NCBI RefSeq assembly: GCF_016920785.2
Contig: NW_024609846.1
Location: 106,816,831 to 106,880,830 of the forward strand
Reading direction: 5' to 3'
Origin: Ixodes scapularis
Lineage: Eukaryota; Arthropoda; Arachnida; Ixodida; Ixodidae
Length of the DNA stretch: 64,000 nucleotides
The position numbers were made by a program, and so were the translations under genes. The notes under the pieces are model-generated. The model was not told where the DNA came from and did no database searches. It was given only the letters and a program-made list of their open reading frames with translations. Shown here in pieces: positions 21,738 to 31,858 of this stretch (positions are counted from its first letter, which is position 1; each line of letters starts with the position of its first letter).

Positions 21738-24330
21738 ATAATAGAGTTTTAGCAGATCGTTTTCTCGCCCCGATAACGATACCTCCACTCCGCTCCGGCG
21801 GCCTTGGGCATGCATCCTACACTCTAAGAAAAAATGGAGGAAAAAAGTAGCAACGGCGCGTCTTCCTCCCTTCTACTGACGCGCCTCCAAGCGGACACGA
21901 GAAACAGGGAGGAACGAAACGTTTTTCTCCTTCTCCAGGCAGACTGGAGAAAGCTTTCGCCCTCCCGACTCATCTTCTTTCGGTTTCGTTTTTCGAGCAG
22001 GTCGCGCACGTTGTTTAATAAATAGCTGTTGAGTTGATTGAGCTTCAGCGGCAGTAAAGGCCGTCTGTAATTCCGTCTTCTAGTCTAAACGTGCAGAACA
22101 TTTCGGTTGCATTGACGTTTTTATCACTAATTTTATCAAACGAGCAAACGAAGCCGCTAGAAACAGCGAAGTTCCGGAGCAGTGCCAGCAGCGCCACGTA
22201 CACTGGGGGATGGCCGTCTCCGGATTGCGGGATTCGCGCGGCACGAACTACAGTGCTACAGTCACTACAGTGACGAAACCACGCGGAACTATGTCGACGT
22301 TTTCGACGTTATGGAAACCGCAGGAACTGCGTCCAAGAGAGGCAGGTTTGGGTTTGGCTGCCGGCTGCCTGGGTGCCTTCCTTCCTGAGTTCGGTTCTCT
22401 CTTCCGATGCCGAGTGCAACCGGCGTTCAACGTGGTTCTGTATTTGTGCGTGTCAGCAACATAGCTGCAACATCGTGATGGCAGTGTTGTGGGTTGTGAA
22501 CAGAAGGCTGGAATTATCGCCGATGTGACCGTGTGTTCGCGTGTCAGTGGTGTAACAACAAGATGAGACGGCGTAAACTTTCGGGCATTGATGCCGCTGG
22601 TCGAGCCGTGATCGGAGGGGGCTTGGTGTCACAGGTTGACATTCCGCTTTACATTAAATAGTATAATACCACTTGAGGGATTACGTGTAATCGATCAACG
22701 TGCGGATAGTCTTGTTGGAACGCTGGTCTGTACAGTAGAAGCTCCTATCACTATCGTACAGTGGCCAATGTGACTGTCGGAATTGTCTTGTCTCCGAGAG
22801 CGATTGAGCTCTGAGGCAAGGTCTGAACAGTACGAAATCGTGACGGAAAGTACGTATATTTACAGTATGGAATTTCGGCATTAAAAAACAATAGTATGTA
22901 AAATCGAAAAAAAAGCTACCCTTTATTTTGCTGTTTAAATATACTACGGTTCCTGGAGAAACTGCCCTACAAGTAGCGCGCTGGGATGAGCGCTAGAAGT
23001 TTTCGGGCTCGCCACGGCGTAGCTCCGTACACTTAACACCTGCCGCAAGTCGCGGCTTTGACTGCATTCAAGTTGATCGAAAAGCGATTTCTCAGCCCGT
23101 GAAGCATCACTTCCAGCTGAGTGAATATCCGCTCTACAGAGATTAATTCAAGACGGCAATTGCAGCTTTGCGCGAACAGCACAAATAGAAAAACCAATAA
23201 AAATACAGGCTACGACGTGCCGTGTGGGGAAACAAACTCATGGCTTCGAACCGCATTGGAGCGGCTTGATTTATTGGCTTTCAAATAATTACGGCATGAT
23301 CGAGCGTTTACTTTTTAATAAGAGATTAATCCCCTGAGCCATTCAAAATACTCTCAGAGGTATGACATTGCTCGGAAAAAATCAACATGCTGGGAATATT
23401 TTTTATTGCTTAGGGAGTCACCGAAAAGTTCCGTACGTTCAAAACGACCAGTATAAAAGACGGAAGCGCAGAGCACGGTTGTAGTGTTCGGGTTAGTGTG
23501 GTGTTCTGTTGTATTGATATTAGAGTGTGCCGTGTATGTGCTCAATGTATGTTCACCTGATGTTAGTGATAAGCGCGATGTGTGTGTGTATTGTAGGGGA
23601 TCCCCAAGCGCAGTAGTGGCCTGGGAAAAGCTAATTATTTTTTGTAGAACATGAATTGGGCGGTACCTAGCGCCACCTACCCTAGCTACTTGCAACTACT
23701 CTGCTTGACCCTGCCATCTGGTGGCTAGCGAATTAACCTTTCACGCTACGCGACAAACAGCGGCCACAGCGGCTTCGAGTTTGTTCTTTCGAGAGCGGCT
23801 TTTGGTTTCGCGGATTGAGTTTGCCCTTGTCCGTGATGTGCGGTTGACGAAGGAATTGTGACTCGAGGAACACCAAAGGTAAGACGCAAAGTGCGCGAAG
23901 TAACTGGGTATCGGTTGTCTCCGTTTAACATCGCAGTGCTGTCGACGAGAAGACTGAGTAACTGCTTTCGAAACGCAAGTTTCTGTACCTGTGGGGGGAA
24001 TCTGGCTTCGGAAATAAACACAGTTTGCGGAAAGCTCGTGTTACGCTTTTATTTGCTGCTGCTCTCGTCTTGTACGAGAGACGTAGCGTCCTCGTCAAGC
24101 CTTATTGGGCTCGATTTGCTCGATTCGGGGCCGCCATATTGAGATGCAAGCGACGGAGGAACTTTGCTCCCCTGCTTCAGGGGCGAAAGTTTCTCCCTTT
24201 CTAAAGGAACATAGGTTACAAGACCGTTCCTCCCCTAAGGGAGGACTATCCATACCCTTTTTTCTAAGAGTGTATCGTTATCGGGTGTGGTTATTGGGGC
24301 GAAAAAACGATCTGCTAAAACTCTCTAAAA
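21738..24330. repeat. foldback element split by the TA-flanked element
   Basis: The left flank GAGTTTTAGCAGATCGTTTT (about 21744) is matched in inverse at AAACGATCTGCTAAAACTCT (about 24305), and both are followed inward by GGGGCGA/TCGCCCC and TATCGTTATC-type words. The two arms are now separated by the 2.45 kb insertion at 21820-24272. The original unit was probably a short foldback of under 200 bp. Confidence 0.5.
21820..24272 (+). mobile_element. TA-flanked DNA element, copy A (2.45 kb)
   Basis: Begins CACTCTAAGAAAAAA and ends in the inverse TTTTTTCTAAGAGTG, with TA on both sides. A full second copy lies inverted at 48116-50515; the two align end to end with scattered changes. The TA target site is proven by copy B, which interrupts a PLE frame. 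No transposase could be recognised; the best shared frame (minus strand near 23746-24021) has no known domain. TA duplications suggest a Tc1/mariner-like mobiliser, but CACTCT ends are not enough to name a family. Confidence 0.8.
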
Positions 24331-24467
24331 TTCTTGTGTATGACTTCCCCGATGCTGTGTACCTTGGGGGGCTGAGGACCAGTCAAGCTGCTTGCACAGC
24401 TTTTTTCCTCAGCTTCCACCATACTTGTATGGTAAATAAAGTCATTATTATTATTATTATTGAGCCG
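24331..24467 (+). mobile_element. probable LINE 3' end with (ATT)n tail
   Basis: A short non-coding block ends in TATGGTAAATAAAGTC followed by six ATT units. A poly(A)-like signal with a short microsatellite tail is usual for 5'-truncated LINEs. No coding part remains, so the clade is unknown. Confidence 0.4.
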
Positions 24468-24831
24468 TGCTCCATGCTGCGCAAGCGCGAAGAGCAGTGA
24501 CGTCACACGGCGCACAGTTGGCGCGCCGGAGCCACCGCTGCCACCGCGCGCGCCTTGCCGGACTGCACATTAAAGCCCCTCGATGTTTTTTTCACTGCGT
24601 TCGAAAAAATATCCAGGGACGTTACTGCAGATTCTAGAGGAGTGACGTCATAGCCGCGGCAGCCGCACTGGCGCCACCGCGTGCCCAACTGTCCGCCTCC
24701 GTTGCGCAGTAGCCAAGTGTGACGCGGCCCCGGAGCCGCTTGATACCGCCTCTCATTTTGTGCGCATAAGCTCACGCAACGTGTATACCGGCATAGCCGA
24801 GCTAAGCCACCGCAATTTTTTTCGACTTCTT
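24468..24831. other. GC-rich spacer, possible extension of the adjacent MITE
   Basis: Begins with GC-rich sequence and contains ATTAAAGCCCCTCGATG at about 24569, which resembles the end motif of the MITE family at 15320 and may be its far end. Confidence 0.35.
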
Positions 24832-25310
24832 CCTTCTTAGCATTAATCCTCAACTCAAAAACGAAATAAGAGATCACGTGGTTGTGACGTGCTTTGGCAC
24901 CAGAAACGATGATTCCAAGCTTCCACCGTGCTTTTTAAGCCATGCCATGGTACATGTCATTCTCAAGTGATGATAAGTGCTTTCACGGCACTTATGGCCA
25001 TGAACGTGAATCCAAATATTCGTCGACAGATTGATTGTTGACGAGCGCATACGTCCCAGCTACGCAGTGCTTGTGTCCAACACGTGAGCTGGGCTCGCCT
25101 GACGTGCTTTGGCACTGCGGATGCATCACAGCGAAAAGGCAAAGCACTTTCAAAGGAAAGGAGGCACAAAATAGTCCGCTATATTCTCGAATTTTCGTAC
25201 CGAAACGCAGGCATTAGGCTTTGTATGCTCGAGCATTAGTTTTATTTCGGCGCACTACAGATCCCAATTTATCCCAGCCGAAAATTCATTTCATGGTCCC
25301 TTTAAAAGAA
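24832..25310 (-). mobile_element. MITE-like repeat, second copy
   Basis: Reverse-complement relative of 15320-15872, ending TTCATGGTCCCTTTAAAAG. Shared blocks include AATCCAAATATTCGTC, CTCAACTC and AATAGTCCGCTATATT. Divergence is considerable, so the family is old. Confidence 0.55.
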
Positions 25311-25620
25311 AGCTGAAAGTTTTTTTTTTTAATGAGTTAATGCTTTTTCTTGGCATAGCTTTTCCTGGTGAACTTAAATCTTTTGTTCCCGAAAAACACT
25401 AAACGTAAAAAAAAAAAAAATCTAAAAATATGCAGCCGCTCGATGCCGCCGAACGTCATTGGTTAGTCGTGCCGTGATGTCATAAAATGAGCAGGCGCGT
25501 TTCCAATTGCATCTCTCGCTCAACTATCAACTGGAAATTCTTACCTCGTTTCGTCTCCGCTTTGCGTGAGCTCCTCGGATTCGCTGAGGTATCTGCCTCT
25601 TCTTTAGAAAGATGCTCGGA
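25311..25620. other. no gene seen
   Basis: Contains two A/T runs (25320-25331, 25409-25421) and otherwise unremarkable sequence. Confidence 0.4.
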
Positions 25621-25850
25621 ACTGACGGACTAGCAACCATTTACTGAAGATAAACCTCTTCTTCCACGTCCATTCGTTCGGAGATATAAAACTAATGGGT
25701 GTGGAAGATCTTCAGTAAATAGTTGCTAGCCCAACAGCGTGTTTGTCCTCTTTTCTCTCTCTCTCTTTCTCTCTCTTTGTGTGTCTTCCTGCGTTCAGCT
25801 GGCATCTTTCAGAAGCATGAATCAACAACTAGCGCAGTATCGACGATGCA
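25621..25850 (+). mobile_element. Penelope-like element terminal fragment no. 3
   Basis: The sequence AAATAGTTGCTAGCCCAACA, then a pyrimidine-rich stretch, GTTCAGCTGGCA and an ATGAATCAACAACTAGC start parallels the PLE at 47540-47650 (TAGTTGCTAGTGCAGCGG, GTTCAGCTGGCA, ATGAACCAACTAGC). An inverted copy of the TACTGAAGAT/GCTAGT block lies at 25631-25660, giving a hairpin as in PLE no. 1. The rest of the element is absent. Confidence 0.55.
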
Positions 25851-27390
25851 GGATATTGTAAATTGACAAGGAAAAATCCACAAAATAAAGTAGGAAAGAC
25901 GCGGAGCCCACGTGGGGCCTGCGGGAAGCAAAGAAAATCTCACATGCTGCAGACCAGCGCGCCAACGCCGAAAGAAAGAGACGTTCGAGTCGGTTATAAG
26001 TTCGAGCCATATTGTTTATTCAAAAAGCCGAATCACGGGGCCTCGCACCCTGGGGACAGGGGTGGACGGCCTGGGGCCATGGGAGACAGTGATGGCCGGT
26101 GGCAATTATCTAGATAGTGTAGACTTCACAACAAAAAAGTAATACCACGCACGACGCTGGCTCTGCGAGTCGAGAAGCACGAGCGAGGAGCCTTTCTTGA
26201 CATCATGTTTTCCCTTCTCCTTTTACTGCCCTCTCCCGCTACCACAGAGAGGCGTGGTTTCAATGCAACTTCAAAATGCGTCTTTCTAGGTAAGGCGGAC
26301 AAGAAATAGTCTAGTTTTTGTGATATTCTTTTTTCCTGGAATATGATTAAACAAATGAATGTTTTTTAATCAAATTCAGAACCGATTCAGCTTCTCTTGA
26401 AAAACAGCTCGGATACCAGGCGCCCATTGGGATCGACTATAAATTCCAGCTGTAGGAACACACAGCACACTTAATTTAGGAGTGAGCAGATGCAGGAAAC
26501 AGAGCTTCGTAGCGCACATGATCAATCAGCGCGCTTTCTCTCTTAGAGAGGAATTCCCCTCTCATGCGCGGAGGACACGTTTCGGCTGATTGGCGCACCG
26601 TACGTAGCCTTCCGATGTTGCACCTGCTGCACTCAAATTCACCCATTTACTCCCTCTCCCGGTACATACCGCTGACATATTCCTGTACTGAACAACATTC
26701 GGGCGTCCAGAAGAGCGAAAGCTGCCACTCCGGCGCAACCTGGCTTCAAGTTCTCCGAATACCAGCTTCGATCAGCTTCGTGCTTCCTTCGGTATCCCAC
26801 GCACATTCCGAGGTCAGTCGCCGTCCTTGCGAGATGAGGCTCGCATTCGTAGCGTTTGTTCAGGTGCAAAGTGGTCCTTCCTATCGATTAACGCCCTAAT
26901 AGACGGCGCTTCACTGTGCGTAGCTGGTTTTGTCGGCGATTGCAAGGGTACACAAAGACTAGGAGCGCAATGACGATGCACTTTTGTCGCTGTTTGATTG
27001 GCTCCACCGGAAGGTAGCGTCAGCTTCCGGTCGGACTTAAAGTAAAACGGAATATGTTTTTTTTTGTGCATGATTGTCCGTCTTTTTTGTTATTATGTTT
27101 GCTCCTTGTCTCGGGTTAACTTTATAGGTTATGTTTGTCCGGGAACATGTCCGCGGGAATTCTTTGGCTATACCGGACATGTTGCGCGCTTGTGTTTTGA
27201 CTATGATACACTTCCCATGAACTCGAAGCTGCTTTCTTTCCAAACGTTGCATGGAACTTACCACGCGACGCGTATCCCGGGGAGCAAGTGGAAGGATTTC
27301 TCACCCGTGTGATAACCCCTTTAATGGATAAGTTTAAAGCCTTTCTAAAGTACTAGTTAGGATCAATTGGCCAGTATCTCTGCCCTATGT
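25851..27390. other. upstream region of the sulfotransferase, no other gene seen
   Basis: About 1.5 kb with no supported coding region. Short frames near 25863-26140 and 26564-26899 lack motifs. It may contain regulatory sequence for the gene at 27455, but nothing specific besides the TATA box is visible. Confidence 0.4.
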
Positions 27391-27393
27391 ACC

Positions 27394-27401
27394 GTATATA
27401 T
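27394..27401 (+). promoter_or_regulatory. candidate TATA box of the sulfotransferase gene
   Basis: GTATATAT lies about 54-61 bp before the first ATG (27455). A start of transcription about 30 bp downstream would give a 5' UTR of roughly 20-30 nt. The position is plausible but transcript evidence is needed. Confidence 0.45.
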
Positions 27402-27454
27402 CCTTAGAACCACCGTATAAGAAGGAAACGATCATAAGCAACCTAACAGAAATC

Positions 27455-28432
27455 ATGTCTACCCCACAGGTATACCTCCGATCACAACGACCTTCGACCA
27501 CTATGGATCATCAGCGCCGAGTTCCGCTCTCTCAATTCGTCGATGGCATCAGATACTCTCCTCTCGTCCCTCCCGCTATGGCCCGCAAGGCTGTCGTTTA
27601 CAGACCGGGCGACGGAGACATAATCCTCGTGACCTACCCCAAGAGCGGGACCCTGTGGACGATGCACATCATCCAACTCATCCTAGGTCGCGGACAGGGC
27701 GCGACCAGCTTTCCCGACTTCATGAGACAAACTCCCCGCCTGGAAAACCACGGTCCGGAAGCCCTAGAAGGCTTGCCTTTGCCGAGGATGTTGGGGACCC
27801 ACCAAAAACTGCTCCTGCAGAACTTCAATGACAGGGCAAAGTACGTGTACGTCGCTCGGAATCCGTGGGACACGTGTGTGTCGCTCTACCATTTCATGCG
27901 GGGCATAACCGAGTTCCAGTTCGAAGACGGCACGTTCGACGACTTCTTCGAGGCTTTTGTGACGGGAGACCTATGCTACGGGGACTACTTCGGTCATGTG
28001 CTCCACGGGTACGCCCGCAAGGGCGACCCGAACGTCTTTTTCTTCACGTACGAGCAACTGAAAGCAGATACCCCGGGAATGATCCTGAAACTCGCCTATT
28101 TTCTGGGTGAAGAGTACGGAAAGATGCTCGAGGGCGACCAAACGATGTTTCGGGAGATCTTGAACAAAAGCAGCTTCGACTTCATGAGCCGTGTCCTCGA
28201 GCCGGGAGCGAAGGTTCTTTCGGCGGTCTTGGGGGATCTGTCCACACGTATGGGCAAGGGCAACAATATCAGAACCGAGAGTGATGAAGAGAATGGCTTT
28301 AGGTTCTTTCGGAAAGGAAAAGTGAATAGTTGGAAGGAGTTATTTACACCGGAGCAAACCCAACGTATGCAAACCAGGATTGACGAGATGACTTTGGGCA
28401 CAGATCTCATGCAGCTATGGAATGAGAAGTAA
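27455..28432 (+). CDS. cytosolic sulfotransferase (SULT family)
   Basis: 325 codons, uninterrupted and intronless. It should transfer sulfonate from PAPS to a small hydroxyl or amine substrate in the cytosol; characterised tick SULTs act on dopamine and octopamine, but the substrate here is inferred only. Motifs: PAPS 5'-phosphosulfate loop YPKSGTLW (61-68), likely catalytic His116 in GTHQKLL, 3'-phosphate binding RNPWDTCVSLYHF (135-147, with Arg135 and Ser143), and the C-terminal RKGKVNSWKELFT (286-298). The KxxxTVxxxE dimer motif is degenerate (KELFTPEQTQ). There is no signal peptide or membrane segment. Met1 has A at -3; Met17 (27503) has A at -3 and G at +4 and could also start translation, giving 309 residues, closer to the usual 285-300. 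This is the only host gene I can support in the window. Confidence 0.93.
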   Translation: MSTPQVYLRSQRPSTTMDHQRRVPLSQFVDGIRYSPLVPPAMARKAVVYRPGDGDIILVTYPKSGTLWTMHIIQLILGRGQGATSFPDFMRQTPRLENHGPEALEGLPLPRMLGTHQKLLLQNFNDRAKYVYVARNPWDTCVSLYHFMRGITEFQFEDGTFDDFFEAFVTGDLCYGDYFGHVLHGYARKGDPNVFFFTYEQLKADTPGMILKLAYFLGEEYGKMLEGDQTMFREILNKSSFDFMSRVLEPGAKVLSAVLGDLSTRMGKGNNIRTESDEENGFRFFRKGKVNSWKELFTPEQTQRMQTRIDEMTLGTDLMQLWNEK

Positions 28433-28528
28433 AAAGTTGGTTGTTCGTTTTCTATTCGTGCATTTTTCACCCAAGTTGATTCGCTCTAACAACTCAATGC
28501 CTCGAACAGCTTTTTACGTAACTCTTGA

Positions 28529-28534
28529 AATAAA
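28529..28534 (+). terminator. poly(A) signal of the sulfotransferase gene
   Basis: AATAAA lies 97 nt after the stop codon, the expected distance for a short 3' UTR. The LTR element at 28741 begins about 200 bp further on. Confidence 0.6.
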
Positions 28535-28740
28535 GTATAAAAGTCATCTAAGACATATTTCTGTTCAGTATCCCAGTATCTGTGCGTAAATGAGCGAACC
28601 GAGAATGGCGTATTTTGTTTTTCATTCAGGGCTGCCTACGCACGCTCTGTTCTGGTTAACATGATCAACGAAAAAATCATCTCTTGTTTGATCCATTTTC
28701 CCCGATTTGCTTTCACATCGTAACAATCATTCCGGAATAT

Positions 28741-29161
28741 TGTCACGGGTGGTGACCAAACAAAAAACAGGAAATAAACAGAAAGAAATAAACGTTTAAT
28801 GTGGCGAACTTGTGCCAGAAAAATAAACGAGTACAAAAGATAATAACAGAGCTTCGCGGGCGTCGAAGTCGGCGTAGCAACAGAGTCGAACGCTGGTGCG
28901 AAACTGACTGCGGCTCGCCACGCGGAGCCCCTTATGTACATGCGTGATCTTCGGGAATAATCGACGTAGAAACTTCGACGCGTAGAACATTCGGGCCTGG
29001 AACAAGCAACATGATTCTCGAATTCTCCAGAACACGAAGTTACAGGAATAAACAAAAGACACGTCGCTCCCAGGATTCGAACCCTAGCTTTTCGCGTGGG
29101 AGCCAGGCGCGATAACCATTAGGCCACGAGCGCGCTGCCTACTTGGCCAGCGCGCGCGGCA
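28741..29161 (-). repeat. 3' LTR of element no. 3
   Basis: 421 bp, TG to CA ends on both strands. Compared with 31859-32279 I see two substitutions (GAGCTTCGCG versus GAGCGTCGCG, and CCACGAGCGC versus CCACGCGCGC). Confidence 0.93.
29065..29132 (-). other. tRNA-like segment inside the LTR (A and B boxes)
   Basis: On the minus strand the LTR contains TGGCCTAATGG (A box, 29116-29126) and GGTTCGAATCC (exact B box consensus, 29073-29083), about 43 bp apart, with a T-arm that pairs (CTAGG/CCTGG) and end segments CGCTC/GAGCG that could form part of an acceptor stem. This looks like a tRNA or tRNA-like promoter captured by the LTR near its 5' end. A functional tRNA gene is unlikely since the acceptor stem is imperfect. 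The same segment is in the other LTR at 32183-32250. Confidence 0.55.
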
Positions 29162-29185
29162 TTACTCCCCCCTTTAAAAAGTGCA
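29162..29185 (-). other. polypurine tract of element no. 3
   Basis: On the minus strand AAAAGGGGGGAGTAA directly precedes the LTR, which fixes the orientation of the element as minus. Confidence 0.75.
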
Positions 29186-29273
29186 TCGCCCCGATGCAGC
29201 ACAAAACAAAACAAAGCAAACAAAAAAGACCTGTAAACTAAAGAGTCATTTGGAATACGTAAGGTCCACTGTC

Positions 29274-29640
29274 CTATCGAGCGTAGTACGGCTTCATGCG
29301 CACGACGTGGACGACTTCTGGTCGTGGAGGGCGGCGTGATGAAGTCCGTGTTCCATCGGGCATCACCTCGTAGTTCAGCTCGCCGAGGCGACGAAGTACC
29401 TTGTATGGTCCAAAGTACCGTTTCAGCAGTTTCTCACTGAGGCCGCGGCGACGGATGGGCGTCCACACCCACACCCTGTCTCCGGGCTGGAAGTGAACGT
29501 CCCTGCGACGAAGGTTGTAGCGGCCCGCGTCGACGCGTTGCTGGTTTTGAATCATGAGTCGGGCGAGCTGGCGGACTTCTTCGGCGCGTTGAGCAACCGC
29601 CTGGGCGTCGTCGCTCTCATTGTCAGATGGCTCATGGGGC
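29274..29640 (-). pseudogene. element no. 3 integrase C-terminal end
   Basis: Reads LPHEPSDNESDD, then a helical stretch and the GPY/F-type region (FQPGDRVWVWTP, LLKRYFGPYKVLRRLG, VVHVVRMKPYYAR) to a stop at 29274. This is the true 3' end of pol in the sense orientation of the LTRs. The frame continues upstream past 29640 only by reading antisense through the inverted segment, so the junction lies at about 29638-29645. Confidence 0.82.
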
Positions 29641-31856
29641 AATCCTCGCCGCCCCAGCAAGACAGTACGTCGCCAGCGCAGCTCGACATTGACCCTAAGC
29701 TTCCGGACCCTAAACGGCGTCAGCTGGTTAACCTCCTCGCCGAATACCGCGACTGCTTTGCAATGTCGTCGAAGGTGCGCCAGACCGCGGTTGCCAAGCA
29801 CTGCATCGTTACTGAGGACGACGCGCGCCCTGTGCATCGATCGCCGTACAGAGTCTCCGCTAAGGAAAGGGAGGTGATCCATCAGCAAGTTCAAGAGATG
29901 CTGAATGACGACATAATCCAACCTTCAAGCAGTCCATGGGCCTCTCCAGTCGTGCTGGTTAAGAAGAAGGACGGAACTCTTCGGTTCTGCGTGGATTACC
30001 GGCAGCTCAACACGGTTACGAAGAAAGACGTCTACCCACTCCCCCGCATCGACGACACTCTAGACCGGCTGCGCTACTCTCGATACTTTTCATCGATGGA
30101 CCTGAAGAGCGGCTACTGGCAAATCGAGGTCGACGAACGGGACCGAGAGAAGACAGCCTTCGTCACGCCGGATGGACTGTACGAGTTCAAGGTGATGCCC
30201 TTCGGACTATGCACGGCGCCAGCAACTTTCCAGCGTGTCATGGACACCGTACTGGCAGGGCTGAAGTGGCAGAGTTGTCTCGTCTACCTTGACGACGTCG
30301 TAGTATTTTCAGCTGACTTCGACGAGCACTTGAGACGACTCCGAGCTGTTCTTCAAGCCATTCAGACCGCCGGACTCACACTCAAGCCGTCAAAGTGCCG
30401 GTTCGCCTATGACGAACTGAAGTTCCTTGGCCACGTGGTTAGTAACGAAGGCGTCCGCCCAGACCCCGAGAAGACTCGCGCCGTCGCGGCATTTCCAGCG
30501 CCGACAGATAAGAAGGCCGTGCGAAGATTCCTTGGACTTTGTGCCTATTATCGACGCTTCGTTCGGGATTTCGCAAGGATTTCCGCACCACTTACGAATC
30601 TCACGAAGGACGCCAAGAAGTTCGAATGGGCCGAGGAGCAACAGCAGGCATTCGACGAACTGAAACGACGACTCCAGACTCCTCCTGTGCTTGGACATTT
30701 CGACCAGGACGCGGAAACAGAAATTCACACGGACGCAAGTAACGCGGGACTGGGCGCAGTACTAGTCCAAGTGCAAGAAGGCATCGAGCGAGTCATCGCC
30801 TACGCAAGTCGGACATTGTCCAAGGCGGAGAAAAATTACTCCACAACTGAGAAAGAATGCCTTGCGGTCGTCTGGGCAATAACGAAGTTTCGTCCGTACT
30901 TGTACGGCAGCCCGTTCCGTGTAGTCACGGACCACCACTCGCTCTGCTGGCTTGCGAAGCTGAAGGACCCATCAGGACGCCTCGCTCGATGGAGTCTTCG
31001 ACTACAAGAGTTCAACATGACAGTGGTCTATAAGTCAGGCCGCAAGCACAGCGACGCCGACTGCCTGTCCAGAGCCCCCGTCGAAACCCCTTCCGGCTGC
31101 AGCGACGACAATGACGACGAGTGCTTTCTAGGAGCAGTGAACACCGACGATATGGCACGACGTCAACGGGACGATCCTGAGCTGCGCGCATTAATCGAGC
31201 ACCTGGAAGGGGGCAGGAGTACCGTGCCACATGTCTTCTCACGAGTACTGCCGACCTTCGCCATCCGACAAGGTGTACTCTACAAAGAGAACTTCGGCAA
31301 CAACAACACACCTTGGTTGCTGGTAATCCCGAGTGACCTTCGAGAGGAGATCTTCCAAGCCTGCCACGACGACCCGACATCCGGACACCTTGGTTACAGC
31401 CGGACACTGGCCCGTATTCGTGAAAAGTATTACTGGCCGAAGCTCCCCAAGACCGTCCACCTATACACACGATCATGCCACGAGTGCCAGCGACGCAAGA
31501 AACCGCCGACGAGGCCGGCCGGACTTCTGCAGCCCATTTCTCCTCCAACTACACCCTTCCAGCAGATCGGAATGGATCTACTTGGTCCTTTTCCGCCTTC
31601 GACGTCGGGGAACCGCTGGATCATCGTCGCCACAGATTATCTCACGCGGTACGCCGAAACGAAAGCTCTTCCTTCAGGGACTGCTGTGGAAGTCGCCAAG
31701 TTTTTCATCGAGTCCATCGTCCTCCGGCACGGCGCTCCCGAAGTTCTGATTACAGATCGCGGATCTTCGTTCATGGCCCAGCTGACGCAAGAGATCCTTC
31801 GTCTCAGTGGCACCGGCCATCGTCGAACCACTGCATACTACCCCGCACCTCCACCA
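29641..31856 (+). pseudogene. element no. 3 inverted pol: RT, RNase H and truncated integrase
   Basis: An unbroken frame of about 735 codons, antisense to the LTRs. RT shows WASPVVLVKKKDGTLRFCVD, SSMDLKSGYWQIE, MPFGLCTAPATFQRVMD and CLVYLDDVVVFS (YxDD). RNase H shows IHTDASNAGLGAVL and TDHHSLCWLAKL. Integrase has the HHCC region (HLGYSRTLAR...SCHECQRR) and two of the three catalytic acids (MDLLGPF, ITDRGSSF) but is cut before the third, Glu, at the RTTAYYP motif, where it fuses to the primer site. The first 49 codons of the longest frame (from 29493) are antisense of the integrase tail and not real. Confidence 0.87.
31841..31856 (-). other. primer binding site of element no. 3
   Basis: The plus strand reads CCCCGCACCTCCACCA, which looks exactly like a tRNA 3' end with CCA, two bases from the LTR. 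The minus strand TGGTGGAGGTGCGGGG would therefore bind that tRNA. Which tRNA this is could not be decided from memory. Confidence 0.7.
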
Positions 31857-31858
31857 AA

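Noticed and set aside
29065..29132. A functional tRNA gene
   Set aside because: The acceptor stem pairs poorly and the segment is a fixed part of both LTRs, so it is reported as tRNA-like only.
29493..29640. N-terminal 49 codons of the long plus-strand frame in element no. 3
   Set aside because: They are antisense to the integrase C-terminus; homology to RT-side pol begins only after the junction at about 29640.
29640..29921. Upstream extension of the minus-strand integrase-tail frame
   Set aside because: It is antisense to the inverted RT segment and has no integrase similarity.
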